Positions 45,676 through 54,520 of a DNA stretch of 64,000 bases are shown here, one piece after another; the first letter of the stretch is position 1, and each line of letters starts with the position of its first letter. The notes under the pieces are model-generated. The model was not told the origin of the DNA. It saw only the letters and a program-made list of their open reading frames with translations, and did no database searches. A program made the translations under genes and the position numbers. This DNA comes from Cyanobium sp. Cruz-8D1 (lineage in GTDB: Bacteria; Cyanobacteriota; Cyanobacteriia; PCC-6307; Cyanobiaceae), in the NCBI RefSeq assembly GCF_024345975.1, contig NZ_JAGQCD010000007.1:62001-126000 (forward strand). The letters run 5' to 3'.

Positions 45676-46183
45676 AAGCCGCTTTAACCTCTGGGCGCTG
45701 GCTCCCCTCTTGCTGGTCGGATGCGCTGCCGCGCCCACGGTGGAAGCCCCACCGCCGTCGGCTCCGCCCAGGCCGGCCCCTGCCGCAGTGGCCTCAGGGG
45801 CCGTACCCGCTGGGCTGACCCCTCTGCCCACCTCCCAGCAGGTGGTAGCGGCCTTCCCTCTGGGCCGCAAGGATCCTTTCGGTGCTCTGGTGCCGCAGCT
45901 GGTTCCGGGGTCGGCGGCAGCCGCGGCCGGCGCTGGGGCGGCCGCATCGCTCCCTCCACCGGCCTTTCTGCAGGACTTCCGCGTCACCGGCGTGATTGAC
46001 AGCGGCGGCCAGCGCGAAGCGGTGGTGACCTACAAGCAACTCAGCGGCAGCCTGCGCCGGGGCGACCGGGGTGGCCGCAACACCGATCTGCTGCCCGCCG
46101 GCTGGAGCGTGGCTGCGGTGGATGTGGCCAACGGTCAGCTGATCCTGCAGAGCGGCAGTCGCAAGGTCAAGGTCGACCTCTGA
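45641..46183 (+). CDS. Putative lipoprotein, PilP-like
   Basis: About 180 residues. From TTG 45641 the N-terminus has a signal with lipobox LLVGC (Cys28), a Pro/Ala-rich linker, then GRKDPFGALVP. The small domain FRVTGVIDSGGQREAVVTYKQLSG...GDRGGRNTDLLPAGWSVAAVDVANGQLILQ follows. The DPF motif plus beta-rich end resembles PilP/GspC-type pilotin partners. No pilus gene is adjacent, so this is only a fold-level suggestion. It overlaps the SRPBCC gene by 35 nt. Confidence 0.65.
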   Translation: MTDFATWWRKGESRFNLWALAPLLLVGCAAAPTVEAPPPSAPPRPAPAAVASGAVPAGLTPLPTSQQVVAAFPLGRKDPFGALVPQLVPGSAAAAAGAGAAASLPPPAFLQDFRVTGVIDSGGQREAVVTYKQLSGSLRRGDRGGRNTDLLPAGWSVAAVDVANGQLILQSGSRKVKVDL

Positions 46184-46970
46184 GGGCCAGGCTGCAGGCC
46201 GCCACCAGACCCTCCAGGTCGTGGGGATCCGCTTCCCCATCCACCCGTCCGAGCCGCTCCAGGCAGCGGCGGCTGGTCTGGGGGCCGATGGAGATCACCT
46301 GCACCCCCTCCAGCTGCTGGATCCAGGCGTCGCCGAAGCTGCCGGCCAGCAGCTGGGCGGTGTGCTCCACGGTCTTACCGCTGCTGAACGTGATGGCATC
46401 GAGCCCGCGCCGATCCAGGGCCTGCAGCGCCCCGGTGGGTAGCCCCGCCGGACAGCGCGTTTCGTAGGCGGCCACCTCCACCACCCGGGCGCCGGCGGCG
46501 GCGAAGGCTTCGGCCAGCAGCGTGCGCCCACCACTCTGCACCCGCGGCAGCAGCAGCCGCTGCCCCCAGCCCGACACGGGGAAGTGCTCGATCAGGCTGT
46601 CGGCCACAAACGCTGGGGGCACGAAATCGGCGGGGGCTCCCAGGTCTTCCAGCGTCTGGGCGGTCTTGCGGCCCACCGCGGCCAGCCGGACCCCCCTGGG
46701 CCTGCGGGCCAGGCAGGCCCCCCGCCGCAGCAGCCGCTGCTCCACCGCGTCCACCCCGTTGGCGCTCGAGAAGACGATCCAGTGGAACTGGTCGAGTTCC
46801 GCCAAGGCATCGTCGAGGGGGCCCCAGAGATCGGGGGGACCGATCACGAGGGCCGGAAGGTCGATGACGCTGGCCCCGGCCTGCTCGAACAGCTGGCGGG
46901 CGGCGCCCAGCTGGGTTTCGGCCCGGGTCACGGCGACGATCCGGCCCGCCAGTGGCAGTGGGCTGTCCAT
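46167..46970 (-). CDS. hemD: Uroporphyrinogen-III synthase
   Basis: Cyclises hydroxymethylbilane to uroporphyrinogen III for haem, chlorophyll and bilins. The 267-residue protein has the weakly conserved HemD pattern: RIVAVTRAETQLGAARQLFEQAGA, IVFSSANGVDAVEQRL, VGRKTAQTLEDLG and AITFSSGKTVEHTAQLL. It overlaps the preceding glycosyltransferase stop by 1 nt (TGATG). Its 3' end overlaps the convergent lipoprotein gene by 17 nt. Confidence 0.9.
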   Translation of the reverse strand: MDSPLPLAGRIVAVTRAETQLGAARQLFEQAGASVIDLPALVIGPPDLWGPLDDALAELDQFHWIVFSSANGVDAVEQRLLRRGACLARRPRGVRLAAVGRKTAQTLEDLGAPADFVPPAFVADSLIEHFPVSGWGQRLLLPRVQSGGRTLLAEAFAAAGARVVEVAAYETRCPAGLPTGALQALDRRGLDAITFSSGKTVEHTAQLLAGSFGDAWIQQLEGVQVISIGPQTSRRCLERLGRVDGEADPHDLEGLVAACSLALRGRP

Positions 46971-48163
46971 CAGGCGTCCAGCCGGACGAGGGCGCCGGCC
47001 CGTTGGGCCAGTTCCAGGGCCTGCTGGGGCTGGCCCTGGCTTTCCAGCAGGGCGATCGCCCGGCGGAAGCCATCCCTGGCCCCGGCAATGTCGCCCGCCA
47101 GCAGCAGGGCGGCCGCCAGGTTGCGCTGGGCGTCGGCGTGCAGCGGTGCCAGGGCCAGGGCCTGCCGGTAGGCGCTGATCGCCTCCAGCAGCCGGCCCCG
47201 CTGGCGCTCGATCAGGCCCAGGTTGAACCAGGCCAGGGGCAGCTCCGGGCAGAGGCGGGTCACGTCCGCCGTCAGGGCCGCCGCCTCCTCCAGGGCCCCC
47301 TGGCGCATCAGCAGGGCCCCGAGGTTGAGCCGGGCCCCCAGGGTGAGTCGCTCCTCCAGGGGCAACGCCAGGGCCTGGCGGTAGAGGGCCGCGGCGGCGG
47401 CGGGCTCCCCAGGGCTGCGGGCGATGGCGAGGTGGAGCAGCAGTTCGTAGTGCTCAGCAAGCGACCCGCTACCGACCCGGGCCAATCCCTCCTCCAGCAG
47501 GGCGATGCCCCTGGCGCGCTGGCCCTGGCTCACCTCCAGGGCGCCGAGCTTGGCGCAGGCGTAGGGGTCACCGGGCCTGGTGGCCAGCTCCGCCTCCATG
47601 GCCTGGCGCAGGCGCTCGGCCTTGCCGGAGGCCGCCAGCAGCTCTGGGCGGTAGCCCCCGTGCCCCAGGGCCGGCTCCCCACAGGCCAGCACCTGCCAGT
47701 GGGGCTCCTGCTCCAGTAAAGCGGCCACGCTGTCGTCGACCATGGCGTGGTAGCGGCGGCTCCAGCGGATGGCGGGATGGCGGCGGAACAGGCGGCTGAC
47801 ACTGGAGAAAGGGGACTGGGCGGCCCCCACTTCCTGACGCAGCAGGTTGATCAGCAGCACCTGGGGCTGCTCCATCAGGGCCCGCAGCGGCGAGCGGGCT
47901 TCGGGCCGCAGCCACTCGTCGGCATCCAGCACCAGCACCCAATCGCCCCGCACCAGATCCAGGGCGTGGTTGCGGGCAGGGGCGAAGTCCCCCGGCCAGG
48001 CCAGGAGGTGCACGCTGGCGCCGCAGCTGGCGGCGATCGCTGCCGTGTCGTCGTCGGACCCGGTGTCCACCACCACCATCTCGTCCACGAAGCCGGCCAC
48101 CGACTGCAGGCAGCGCTCCAGCCGCTCCGCTTCGTTGCGCACGATCATCGACAGACTCAGCAT
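46970..48163 (-). CDS. Family 2 glycosyltransferase with TPR repeats
   Basis: 397 residues from ATG 48163. The N-terminal GT2 domain begins MLSLSMIVRNEAERLERCL and has VVVDTGSDDDTAAIA, PGDFAPARNHAL and VLVLDADEWL. From residue ~190 there are TPR units (LGALEVSQGQRARGIALLEEGLA, LGALLMRQGALEEAAALTADV, FNLGLIERQRGRLLEAISAYRQAL). This SunS/WaaE-like glycosyltransferase plus TPR layout is common in cyanobacteria. The acceptor is unknown. Confidence 0.88.
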   Translation of the reverse strand: MLSLSMIVRNEAERLERCLQSVAGFVDEMVVVDTGSDDDTAAIAASCGASVHLLAWPGDFAPARNHALDLVRGDWVLVLDADEWLRPEARSPLRALMEQPQVLLINLLRQEVGAAQSPFSSVSRLFRRHPAIRWSRRYHAMVDDSVAALLEQEPHWQVLACGEPALGHGGYRPELLAASGKAERLRQAMEAELATRPGDPYACAKLGALEVSQGQRARGIALLEEGLARVGSGSLAEHYELLLHLAIARSPGEPAAAAALYRQALALPLEERLTLGARLNLGALLMRQGALEEAAALTADVTRLCPELPLAWFNLGLIERQRGRLLEAISAYRQALALAPLHADAQRNLAAALLLAGDIAGARDGFRRAIALLESQGQPQQALELAQRAGALVRLDA

Positions 48164-48215
48164 CGGCGCTGCGGGGCAGGACAGACGTGCCAGGAGGCTA
48201 GGTGCCGGTGAGGGC

Positions 48216-49871
48216 TCAGTCGGTGAAGTCCACCCCAACGGCTGCGCCGGGCGCCGTGCCGCCGCTTGGCTTCGGACCGAAGCCGAGGCGCCCCAGCAGC
48301 TCGCCCTGGGCCAGGGCCATCTGGCCCGGAGACCAGGCGGCCGGCAGATCCGGCTCCAGCAGCGGCTGCAGGGCCTGCCAGGCATAGGGGCTGCCATACA
48401 CGGCCAGGCCCGCCAGTCGGCCGGCCGCCTGGAGCTGGCGGATCACCGCCGGCCAGGGATCCGGGCCGTCGGCCCGGCCGCGGAACGGGTTGCCGCGCAC
48501 GAACAGCTGCAGCAGCACCGGCCCCTCGCCCAGCCGCTCCAGGGCCAGGGGGGCCTCCCCATCGCCGCTCCAGGGGGAGGGTCCCTGGCCGTCGATCAGG
48601 CAGGGCCGCAGTCCTGCGGCCGCCGGCAGGGCCAGGGCCGGAGCGCCCGCCGGCAGGAACGGGCAGCCCAGGCTGTTGTCGAGCCGGATCAGGTTCACCC
48701 CGGGGCCGCTGCGCACCGGGCCCCGTCCCCGCTGGTCCAGGCTGCGTTGCACCAGCTCCAGCGCCAGGGCCTGGTCGGCGGCGGAGGGGCCATTGCTGAG
48801 GCCGCCCAGGGGGGCAGGGGCGCTGGGGTCATCGCCGGCGGGGCAGCGCCCCAGGGCCAGGCGCCGCCGCTCCAGGCTGGCCTGCAGCCGCTCCAGGCTC
48901 AGCCTGCCGCTGTGGACGGCCGCCACGATGGCGTCGATCGCCCCGCCCGCATCGCCGGGCATCAGCACCAGGTCGGCCCCCGCCTCCAGGGCCAGCACGG
49001 CGGCCTGGGAGGCGCCGTAGCGGCCGGCGATCGCTTCCATCACCAGGGCGTCGGTGACGATCAGCCCTTCGAAACCGAGCTCCTCGCGCAGCAGACCCGT
49101 GAGCACCGCCCGCGACAGGGTGGCCGGGTGCTCGGCATCGAGGGCCGGCAGCAGCAGGTGGGCGGTCATCACCGCGGCCACCTCAGCCGTGATGGCGTCC
49201 CGGAATGGCGGCAGCTCCACGGCCTCCAGGCGGGCGCGACTGTGCGGCAGCAGGGGCAATTCCAGGTGGGAGTCGCTGGCGGTGTCGCCGTGCCCGGGGA
49301 AGTGCTTGGCGCAGGCGAGCACCCCTTCGGCCTGGGCGCCGCGGCAGAAGGCGGCGGCCAGGGCACCGGCGGTCGCCGGGTCTTCGCCCCAGGCCCGCAC
49401 GTTGATCACCGGGTTGGCCGGGTTGTTGTTGACATCGCAGACCGGGGCGAGCACCCAGTTGAGCCCGAGCTGGCGGGCCTCCCGGCCCGTGCAGGCCCCG
49501 TAACGCCGGGCCAGATCCAGGGCCAGGGCGGGGTCTGTGGCGTGGATCCCTGCCAGGGCCAGGGGTGGCACCAGCCAGCTGGCCCCCTCAAAGCGCTGGC
49601 CCACCCCCTCCTCCACATCGGCGCAGAGCAGCAGGGGCTCCCTGGCCCAGGCCGCCAGCTGGCGTGTGCGCAGCCGCACTTCACCAGCACTGCCGCCCAG
49701 CAGGATCACCCCGCCCACCCCGCGCCGCAGCAGGCGCTGCAGGCTGGCGTTGTCCAGTTCCCAGCGGGGATAGCGCCGCTGGCCATCGGCCGGATGGCCG
49801 CTGCAGCGCACCACCAGCAGGGCGGCGACGGTGCGATCCAGGCTCGGTTGTGGATCGAAGAACGCAGCCAT
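48216..49871 (-). CDS. Glycoside hydrolase family 3 (beta-N-acetylhexosaminidase, NagZ-like)
   Basis: 551 residues. The NagZ signature KHFPGHGDTASDSHLELP is present, preceded by NWVLAPVCDVNNNPANPVINVRAWGEDP and followed by VIVTDALVMEAIAGRYG-like text with the nucleophile Asp. It probably removes GlcNAc from muropeptides or other glycans in recycling. It is longer than E. coli NagZ by a C-terminal domain of ~200 residues. Nine nt separate it from rbfA. Confidence 0.9.
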   Translation of the reverse strand: MAAFFDPQPSLDRTVAALLVVRCSGHPADGQRRYPRWELDNASLQRLLRRGVGGVILLGGSAGEVRLRTRQLAAWAREPLLLCADVEEGVGQRFEGASWLVPPLALAGIHATDPALALDLARRYGACTGREARQLGLNWVLAPVCDVNNNPANPVINVRAWGEDPATAGALAAAFCRGAQAEGVLACAKHFPGHGDTASDSHLELPLLPHSRARLEAVELPPFRDAITAEVAAVMTAHLLLPALDAEHPATLSRAVLTGLLREELGFEGLIVTDALVMEAIAGRYGASQAAVLALEAGADLVLMPGDAGGAIDAIVAAVHSGRLSLERLQASLERRRLALGRCPAGDDPSAPAPLGGLSNGPSAADQALALELVQRSLDQRGRGPVRSGPGVNLIRLDNSLGCPFLPAGAPALALPAAAGLRPCLIDGQGPSPWSGDGEAPLALERLGEGPVLLQLFVRGNPFRGRADGPDPWPAVIRQLQAAGRLAGLAVYGSPYAWQALQPLLEPDLPAAWSPGQMALAQGELLGRLGFGPKPSGGTAPGAAVGVDFTD

Positions 49872-49879
49872 GGGGCGGC

Positions 49880-50332
49880 TCAGGCCTCGGTCTCAGAGTC
49901 GGTGTCGGTGTCGCCCGCCGGATCCACGGGTTCCGCTTCGGCCATCGACTCCTCGCCCTCCTCGCCACCGCGCTCGCGCCGTTCGGCCTCCAGGCGCTGC
50001 AGCAGCCCCAGCACCGTGTTGCCCTTCTCCAGCCCCCGGTCGTGGACGAAGGCCACTTCCGGTGTGCGGCGCATCTTGAGGCGGCGGCCCAGTTCCCCCT
50101 TCACGTAGACGGAGGCCGCCTTCAGGCCGTCCATGGCCACGTCCTGGTCCTCGGCGCTGCCGAAGATGCTCACGAAGATCTTGCAGTGCTGCAGATCGCC
50201 AGCCACCTCGACGCTGGTGACACTCACCATGCCGTGCTGGACCCGCTCATCCTTGATGCCGCTCATCAGCAACTCGCTCACTTCGCGGCGGATCAGGGCC
50301 GCTACCCGTTCCACCCGTCGGCTCTGTGCCAT
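49880..50332 (-). CDS. rbfA: 30S ribosome-binding factor A
   Basis: Maturation factor for 16S rRNA in the 30S subunit. The KH-like domain shows [50 protein letters not shown] and [24 protein letters not shown]. An acidic C-terminal tail (about 120-150) is added. 150 residues; it lies 2 nt after ycf33. Confidence 0.95.
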   Translation of the reverse strand: MAQSRRVERVAALIRREVSELLMSGIKDERVQHGMVSVTSVEVAGDLQHCKIFVSIFGSAEDQDVAMDGLKAASVYVKGELGRRLKMRRTPEVAFVHDRGLEKGNTVLGLLQRLEAERRERGGEEGEESMAEAEPVDPAGDTDTDSETEA

Positions 50333-50334
50333 GA

Positions 50335-50541
50335 CTACGAAACCGACCCGGGTTGCACCATGGCACGCAGCACCAGGCTGAGGCTGACCATCCCGCTGAT
50401 CAGCGCGCCCACCAGGGCCACCGCCGTCACAGGGTTGCTGCGCCGCCGGGCCAGGGGTTCAAACACCGAGTTGAACACCCCCAGGCTGAAGGCGATCAGA
50501 TAGCGCGGATAGCGGGTCACATTGACGAAAAACTCTTTCAT
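50335..50541 (-). CDS. ycf33: Ycf33/DUF751 family membrane protein
   Basis: 68 residues from ATG 50541. It begins [30 protein letters not shown] and has a second hydrophobic segment ([26 protein letters not shown]). This is the DUF751/Ycf33 family of cyanobacteria and algal plastids, function unknown. It heads the ycf33-rbfA-GH3-glycosyltransferase-hemD run. Confidence 0.85.
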   Translation of the reverse strand: MKEFFVNVTRYPRYLIAFSLGVFNSVFEPLARRRSNPVTAVALVGALISGMVSLSLVLRAMVQPGSVS

Positions 50542-50616
50542 GGCCTTGGCGGCGGTCCTGGTCGGATGCTGGCTACTCTGCCGCCCGGGGCCACGTACAG
50601 CCGTCAGCGAGGGTCC

Positions 50617-51336
50617 ATGGAGCTGCATCAGTTCAGACATTCCGCCTTCTGCGAGAAGGTGAGGCTTTTGCTGGCCCGCAAAGGTCTGGAGGCCACCATC
50701 GTGGAGGTGACCCCCGGCCTGGGCCAGCTGGAGCTGTTCCGTCTCTCCGGTCAGCGCCAGGTGCCGGTGCTGGTCGACGGCGGTGAGGTGATCCCCGATT
50801 CCACCGCCATCGCCCTGCACCTGGAGGCCAGCCACCCGCAGCCGCCCCTGCTGCCGGCCGATCCGATCGCCCGCGCCAGGGTGCTGCTGCTGGAGGACTG
50901 GGCCGACACCGCCCTGGCCCGGGGCGCCCGCCTGGCCCTGCTCCAGGCGGCGGCCAGCGACCCGGTGCTGCGCACGGCCCTGCTGCCCGAGGCCACCCCA
51001 GGCCCCCTGCGCGATCTGGTGGCAGCCCTGCCAGGGGGCCTGATCGGCTCCGCCACCGAGGCGATGCGCGACCTGCTGGGGCCCTGTGAGGTGCGCCAGC
51101 TGCACCGCAGCCTTGAGCAGCTCGCCCTGCTCGTGGCCCAGCGCCCCTACCTGGAGGGCGACGACCTCACCCTGGCCGACCTCGCCGTGGCCGCCCAGCT
51201 TTACCTGCTGAAGTTCCCCGTCTGTGCCGGTGCGCCCCTGGCGGGGCGGGGTGTCGAAGGCATCGCCGACAACCCCGTGCTCGAGCCCCTGTTCGCCTGG
51301 CGGGATCGGCTGCTCGCCGAGGTCGGGCGGGACTGA
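50617..51336 (+). CDS. Glutathione S-transferase family protein
   Basis: 239 residues. The thioredoxin-like N-terminal domain (MELHQFRHSAFCEKVRLLLARKGL, QRQVPVLVDGGEVIPDSTAIALHLE) is followed by an all-helical C-terminal domain (YLEGDDLTLADLAVAAQLYLL). The SAFCEK site is GST-like with a Ser/Cys. The substrate is unknown. ATG 50617 was chosen for the typical N-terminus. Confidence 0.9.
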   Translation: MELHQFRHSAFCEKVRLLLARKGLEATIVEVTPGLGQLELFRLSGQRQVPVLVDGGEVIPDSTAIALHLEASHPQPPLLPADPIARARVLLLEDWADTALARGARLALLQAAASDPVLRTALLPEATPGPLRDLVAALPGGLIGSATEAMRDLLGPCEVRQLHRSLEQLALLVAQRPYLEGDDLTLADLAVAAQLYLLKFPVCAGAPLAGRGVEGIADNPVLEPLFAWRDRLLAEVGRD

Positions 51337-51371
51337 GGTTCTCCGCCCCATCGAGCGTCCCACCCGCCAGG

Positions 51372-51656
51372 ATGGGCTTCGCCGCTGACCTGGCCTTGTC
51401 CGATCCGCTGCTGCGGGAGCTTGACCACTTCGTGGTGCTGGAGCCCGGCCAGGGCGAGCGCATTCTCACGGCGGCCGAAACCCTTGTGTGGCTGGCCTCC
51501 CACGTGGAGGCCCTGGGCGATCCGCCTGCCGACCTGGCCGATCTGGCCGATCCGGAAGCCCGGGCCGTTCGGCTGCTCGACACCGCCTGCGAACTGGAGC
51601 TGGCGCCCGGATGCTCGATCCAGTGGTTCGCGGTGCGGCTGGAGCCCCCCGCCTGA
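51372..51656 (+). CDS. Small conserved-looking hypothetical protein
   Basis: 94-residue acidic protein, predicted helical (MGFAADLALSDPLLRELDHFVVLEPGQGERILTAAETLVWLASHVEAL), ending with QWFAVRLEPPA. No membrane segment and no family recognised. It lies 35 nt after the GST gene on the same strand. Confidence 0.7.
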   Translation: MGFAADLALSDPLLRELDHFVVLEPGQGERILTAAETLVWLASHVEALGDPPADLADLADPEARAVRLLDTACELELAPGCSIQWFAVRLEPPA

Positions 51657-51682
51657 GGGCCACTGTGGGGTTTGGTCCGGGC

Positions 51683-52282
51683 TCAGGCGGGGTCTTCTGG
51701 GGCCTGGCGGGGGTCGCGCAGCACCGAGGGCAGGGCATCGAGCACCTGCAGCGCCACCTCGGCGGGGAGGCCCCCCTGCTGCGCCACGGTCAGGTCGGCC
51801 TGGGCGTAGAGCGGCCGGCGCTCGCGCAGCAGGGCCTCCAGGCGGGCGGCGGGATCGGGCGCGTCGAGCAGGGGCCGGGGGGTGGGATCGGCGGCCAGAC
51901 GCCGCAGCAGTTCCGCCTCGGGGGCCTCGAGCCACACCACCACCCCCTGGCGCATGTGACCCCAGTTTTCCGGCCGGGTGACCACCCCACCGCCGGTGGC
52001 CACCACCAGGGAATGCCAGCTGGCGATGCCATTGAGCACGGTGGTTTCCAGGGCGCGGAAAGCCGCCTCGCCATCGCGGGTGAAGATCTCGGCGATCGGC
52101 CGGCCGGCGGCCTCCGCCAGGGTGACGTCGGCATCGATGAAGCGATAGCCGAGGGCTTCGGCCAGCGGCCGCCCCACGGCGCTCTTGCCGGCCCCCATCA
52201 TTCCCACCAGGTAGATGTTGAGGCCATCGAGGCGGCGGGCCAGGGCCCGGTGGCTGGGGGAAGCGGTGGCATCAGGGGCCAT
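51683..52282 (-). CDS. aroK: Shikimate kinase
   Basis: Phosphorylates shikimate in aromatic amino acid synthesis. The P-loop is VGMMGAGKSAVGRPLAEALG, followed by FIDADVTLAEAAGRPIAEIF (shikimate-binding Asp) and VVATGGGVVTRPEN (Gly-rich motif). A basic loop ERRPLYAQADLTV ends the core. 199 residues from ATG 52282; the ~20 residues before the core are poorly conserved. Confidence 0.95.
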   Translation of the reverse strand: MAPDATASPSHRALARRLDGLNIYLVGMMGAGKSAVGRPLAEALGYRFIDADVTLAEAAGRPIAEIFTRDGEAAFRALETTVLNGIASWHSLVVATGGGVVTRPENWGHMRQGVVVWLEAPEAELLRRLAADPTPRPLLDAPDPAARLEALLRERRPLYAQADLTVAQQGGLPAEVALQVLDALPSVLRDPRQAPEDPA

Positions 52283-52345
52283 GGGGTCGCGGTCGGCGGC
52301 GGTCCTGACCCCGTTTCTAGGATGGGCGTCCCCTGGGCCTCGGCG

Positions 52346-53308
52346 ATGACCGCAACCCGGTTGACCGCCCCTCCCGCGGCACCCTCCCCCACCCCCGCCG
52401 CCCACGGGCGCGGCCGGCCCTGCGTGATCACACGCCGGGCCACCTTCAGTGCCAGCCATCTCTACTGGCTGCCGGAGCTGGACGAGGCCGAGAACACCCG
52501 TCGCTTCGGCCGCTGCAGCCTGGCCCCTGGCCATGGCCACAACTACGAGCTCAGCGTGGCGATGGGTGGTCCCCTCGACGGCGACGGCATGGTCCTCAAC
52601 CTCTCCGACGTCAAGCACGCCATCCGACGGGAGGTGACGGACCCCCTCGACTTCCGTTTCCTTAACGATGTCTGGCCGGAGTTCGACCTCTCCCGGCCCG
52701 AGGGGCGGTTGCCCACCACCGAAGCCCTGCTGCTGGCCATCCGCGAGCGGCTGGCCCCCCACCTGCCGCTGGTGGCCCTGCGGCTCCACGAACAAACCAA
52801 CCTCTGGGCCGACGTGCTCTGCGGTCCCACCATCGATCCCATGGAAGCCTTCCTCTCGATCCGCACCCACTTCGCCGCGGCCCACCGCCTGGCCCGACCC
52901 GAGCTCAGCCAGAGCGAAAACGAGGCGATCTACGGCAAGTGCGCCCGCCCCCACGGCCACGGCCACAACTACCTGCTCGACGTCACCGTGCGGGGTCCGA
53001 TCGATGCACGCACCGGCATGGTCTGCGACCTGGCCGCGCTGCAGCAGCTGGTGGCCGACCTGGTGGTGGAGCCCTTCGACCACACCTTCCTGAACAAGGA
53101 CGTGGAGCACTTCGCCGGCTGCGTTCCCACGGCCGAGAACATTGCTCTCCATATCGCCGACCTGCTCAGTGCCCCGATCGCGGCCACCGGCGCCCGGCTG
53201 CACAAAGTGCGGTTGCAGGAGAGCCCCAACAACGCCGCCGAGGTCTTCGCCGAGACTCCCCAGCTGGAGATGCTGCCGGCGGCCCTCGAAGCGCTTGCGG
53301 CCGTTTGA
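52346..53308 (+). CDS. Tandem-domain 6-pyruvoyl/6-carboxy-tetrahydropterin synthase family protein
   Basis: 320 residues with two PTPS domains in one chain. Domain 1 (about 27-160) has zinc ligands His38, His63, His65 and Cys57, but Phe103 where the catalytic His of the Asp-His pair should be (PLDFRFLND). Domain 2 (about 170-300) has His180, Cys199, His205, His207 and an intact FDHTFLN (Asp245-His246), plus Glu292. So domain 2 looks catalytically complete and domain 1 modified. Roles could be in pterin or queuosine synthesis. The next gene overlaps its stop. Confidence 0.88.
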   Translation: MTATRLTAPPAAPSPTPAAHGRGRPCVITRRATFSASHLYWLPELDEAENTRRFGRCSLAPGHGHNYELSVAMGGPLDGDGMVLNLSDVKHAIRREVTDPLDFRFLNDVWPEFDLSRPEGRLPTTEALLLAIRERLAPHLPLVALRLHEQTNLWADVLCGPTIDPMEAFLSIRTHFAAAHRLARPELSQSENEAIYGKCARPHGHGHNYLLDVTVRGPIDARTGMVCDLAALQQLVADLVVEPFDHTFLNKDVEHFAGCVPTAENIALHIADLLSAPIAATGARLHKVRLQESPNNAAEVFAETPQLEMLPAALEALAAV

Positions 53309-54015
53309 GTCCGGCGGCAGCGGCGGCTCCCCGCCCTAACAGCCCTCGGCCCGAGCTGCGGCTCGTGCTGGCCGTGAGCCTCGACGGTCGCCTCGCCCCG
53401 GCCGAAGGCGGGGCCGCTCAGTTAGGTGGTGCCGGTGATCGGCAGGTGCTGGAGGAGGCGCTGGCCTGGGCGGATGCCGTCCTGGTAGGAGCCGAGACCC
53501 TGCGGCGTCACGGTGGCACTTGTCTGATCCACCGGCCCCCGCTGCTCGAGGCCCGCCGCCGCCAGGGCCGCTCCGCCCAGCCGATCGCCATCGCGGTCAG
53601 CCGCAGCGGCCGGTTGCCCGCCGTTCTGCCTTTCTTCCGCCAGCCCCTGGTCCGCTGGCTGCTGCAGGCCTCTCCGCTGCCCCCCGCTGCCCCTGCGGTG
53701 GGCTTCGAGCGTCACTTACCCCTGCAGGGCTGGCGCCAGGCCCTGGAGGCTCTGGTGGGGTTGGGGCAGCGACGGCTCGTGGTGCTGGGGGGGGCGCAGC
53801 TGGCGGCCTCCCTGGCCGCCGAAGACCTGCTCGATGAACTCCAGCTCACGGTCTGCCCCCGGCTGCTCGGAGGGGCCCATGGCTGGTTGCCGGCCGAGGC
53901 CCGGGTGGCCCCGCAGGCCCGCGCCGGCTGGCGGCTGGTGGAGCACCGGGCGCTGCCGGGGGACGAACTGCTGCTGCGCTGGCGGCGCCCCGAGAATCAG
54001 GGCGCGACCTCCTGA
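53305..54015 (+). CDS. RibD C-terminal-like / dihydrofolate reductase-type reductase
   Basis: 236 residues. It starts at TTG 53305 (TTGA overlap with the PTPS stop), with RLVLAVSLDGRLAPAEGG, ADAVLVGAETLRRHG and LVVLGGAQLAASLAAEDLLDELQLTVCPRLLGG, typical of the RibD reductase fold. No deaminase domain is attached. It would reduce a pyrimidine or pterin with NADPH. The PTPS neighbour supports a pterin role, but riboflavin synthesis is possible. Confidence 0.85.
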   Translation: MSPAAAAAPRPNSPRPELRLVLAVSLDGRLAPAEGGAAQLGGAGDRQVLEEALAWADAVLVGAETLRRHGGTCLIHRPPLLEARRRQGRSAQPIAIAVSRSGRLPAVLPFFRQPLVRWLLQASPLPPAAPAVGFERHLPLQGWRQALEALVGLGQRRLVVLGGAQLAASLAAEDLLDELQLTVCPRLLGGAHGWLPAEARVAPQARAGWRLVEHRALPGDELLLRWRRPENQGATS

Positions 54016-54440
54016 AGGCCGAGGCTGCCGCTGCCGAAACGCTTGCCCAGTTCCCGCAGCGGCATGTCCCGCAGGCTGTCGGTGGGGAGGCCGAACATCC
54101 TGGCCAGGCAGCGTTTGACCACCTCTTCGCTGTCATCGCCGAAGCGGCCGCTCACCATTTCGGTGAGCACCCCCAGGCTGCGGCCGCTGTTGTCGGTCTC
54201 CTCGATCAGGCATTTGCTGGTGGGCACCGCCAGCTTGCGGCAGGGATCCTGCAGGCTTTTCTCCAGGTCTGCCCTGCCGGCGGAGGCCGTCTCCACGCAG
54301 ACCCGTGTGAGCTGGTTCTCCAGCTGGGGACGCAGCAGCAGCAGCACCGGCCGCAGCAGCCCGGCCCTGGCCGGCAACGGAGGCAGGACCAGCGCCGTGG
54401 CCGCCGTCAGGAGCATCAGGATCCGCAGGGGCTTGGCCAT
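53997..54440 (-). CDS. Secreted/periplasmic hypothetical protein
   Basis: 147 residues with a signal peptide (about 1-26, ILMLLTAATALVLPPLPARA). The mature region has four cysteines (VCVE, DPCRK, KCLIEE, RCLARM) that could form disulfides. It ends with EVVKRCLARMFGLPTDSLRDMPLRELGKRFG. No known family recognised. It overlaps the RibD-like gene by 19 nt and is divergent from the GNAT-type gene. Confidence 0.72.
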   Translation of the reverse strand: MAKPLRILMLLTAATALVLPPLPARAGLLRPVLLLLRPQLENQLTRVCVETASAGRADLEKSLQDPCRKLAVPTSKCLIEETDNSGRSLGVLTEMVSGRFGDDSEEVVKRCLARMFGLPTDSLRDMPLRELGKRFGSGSLGLQEVAP

Positions 54441-54520
54441 GGCGGGGCAAGGACGCTCGGTCGCAGGGAGTCAACCGTTAGTTTTGCGCCTGCCCCGTCC
54501 CCCCTGCGTCGCCACCGGCC

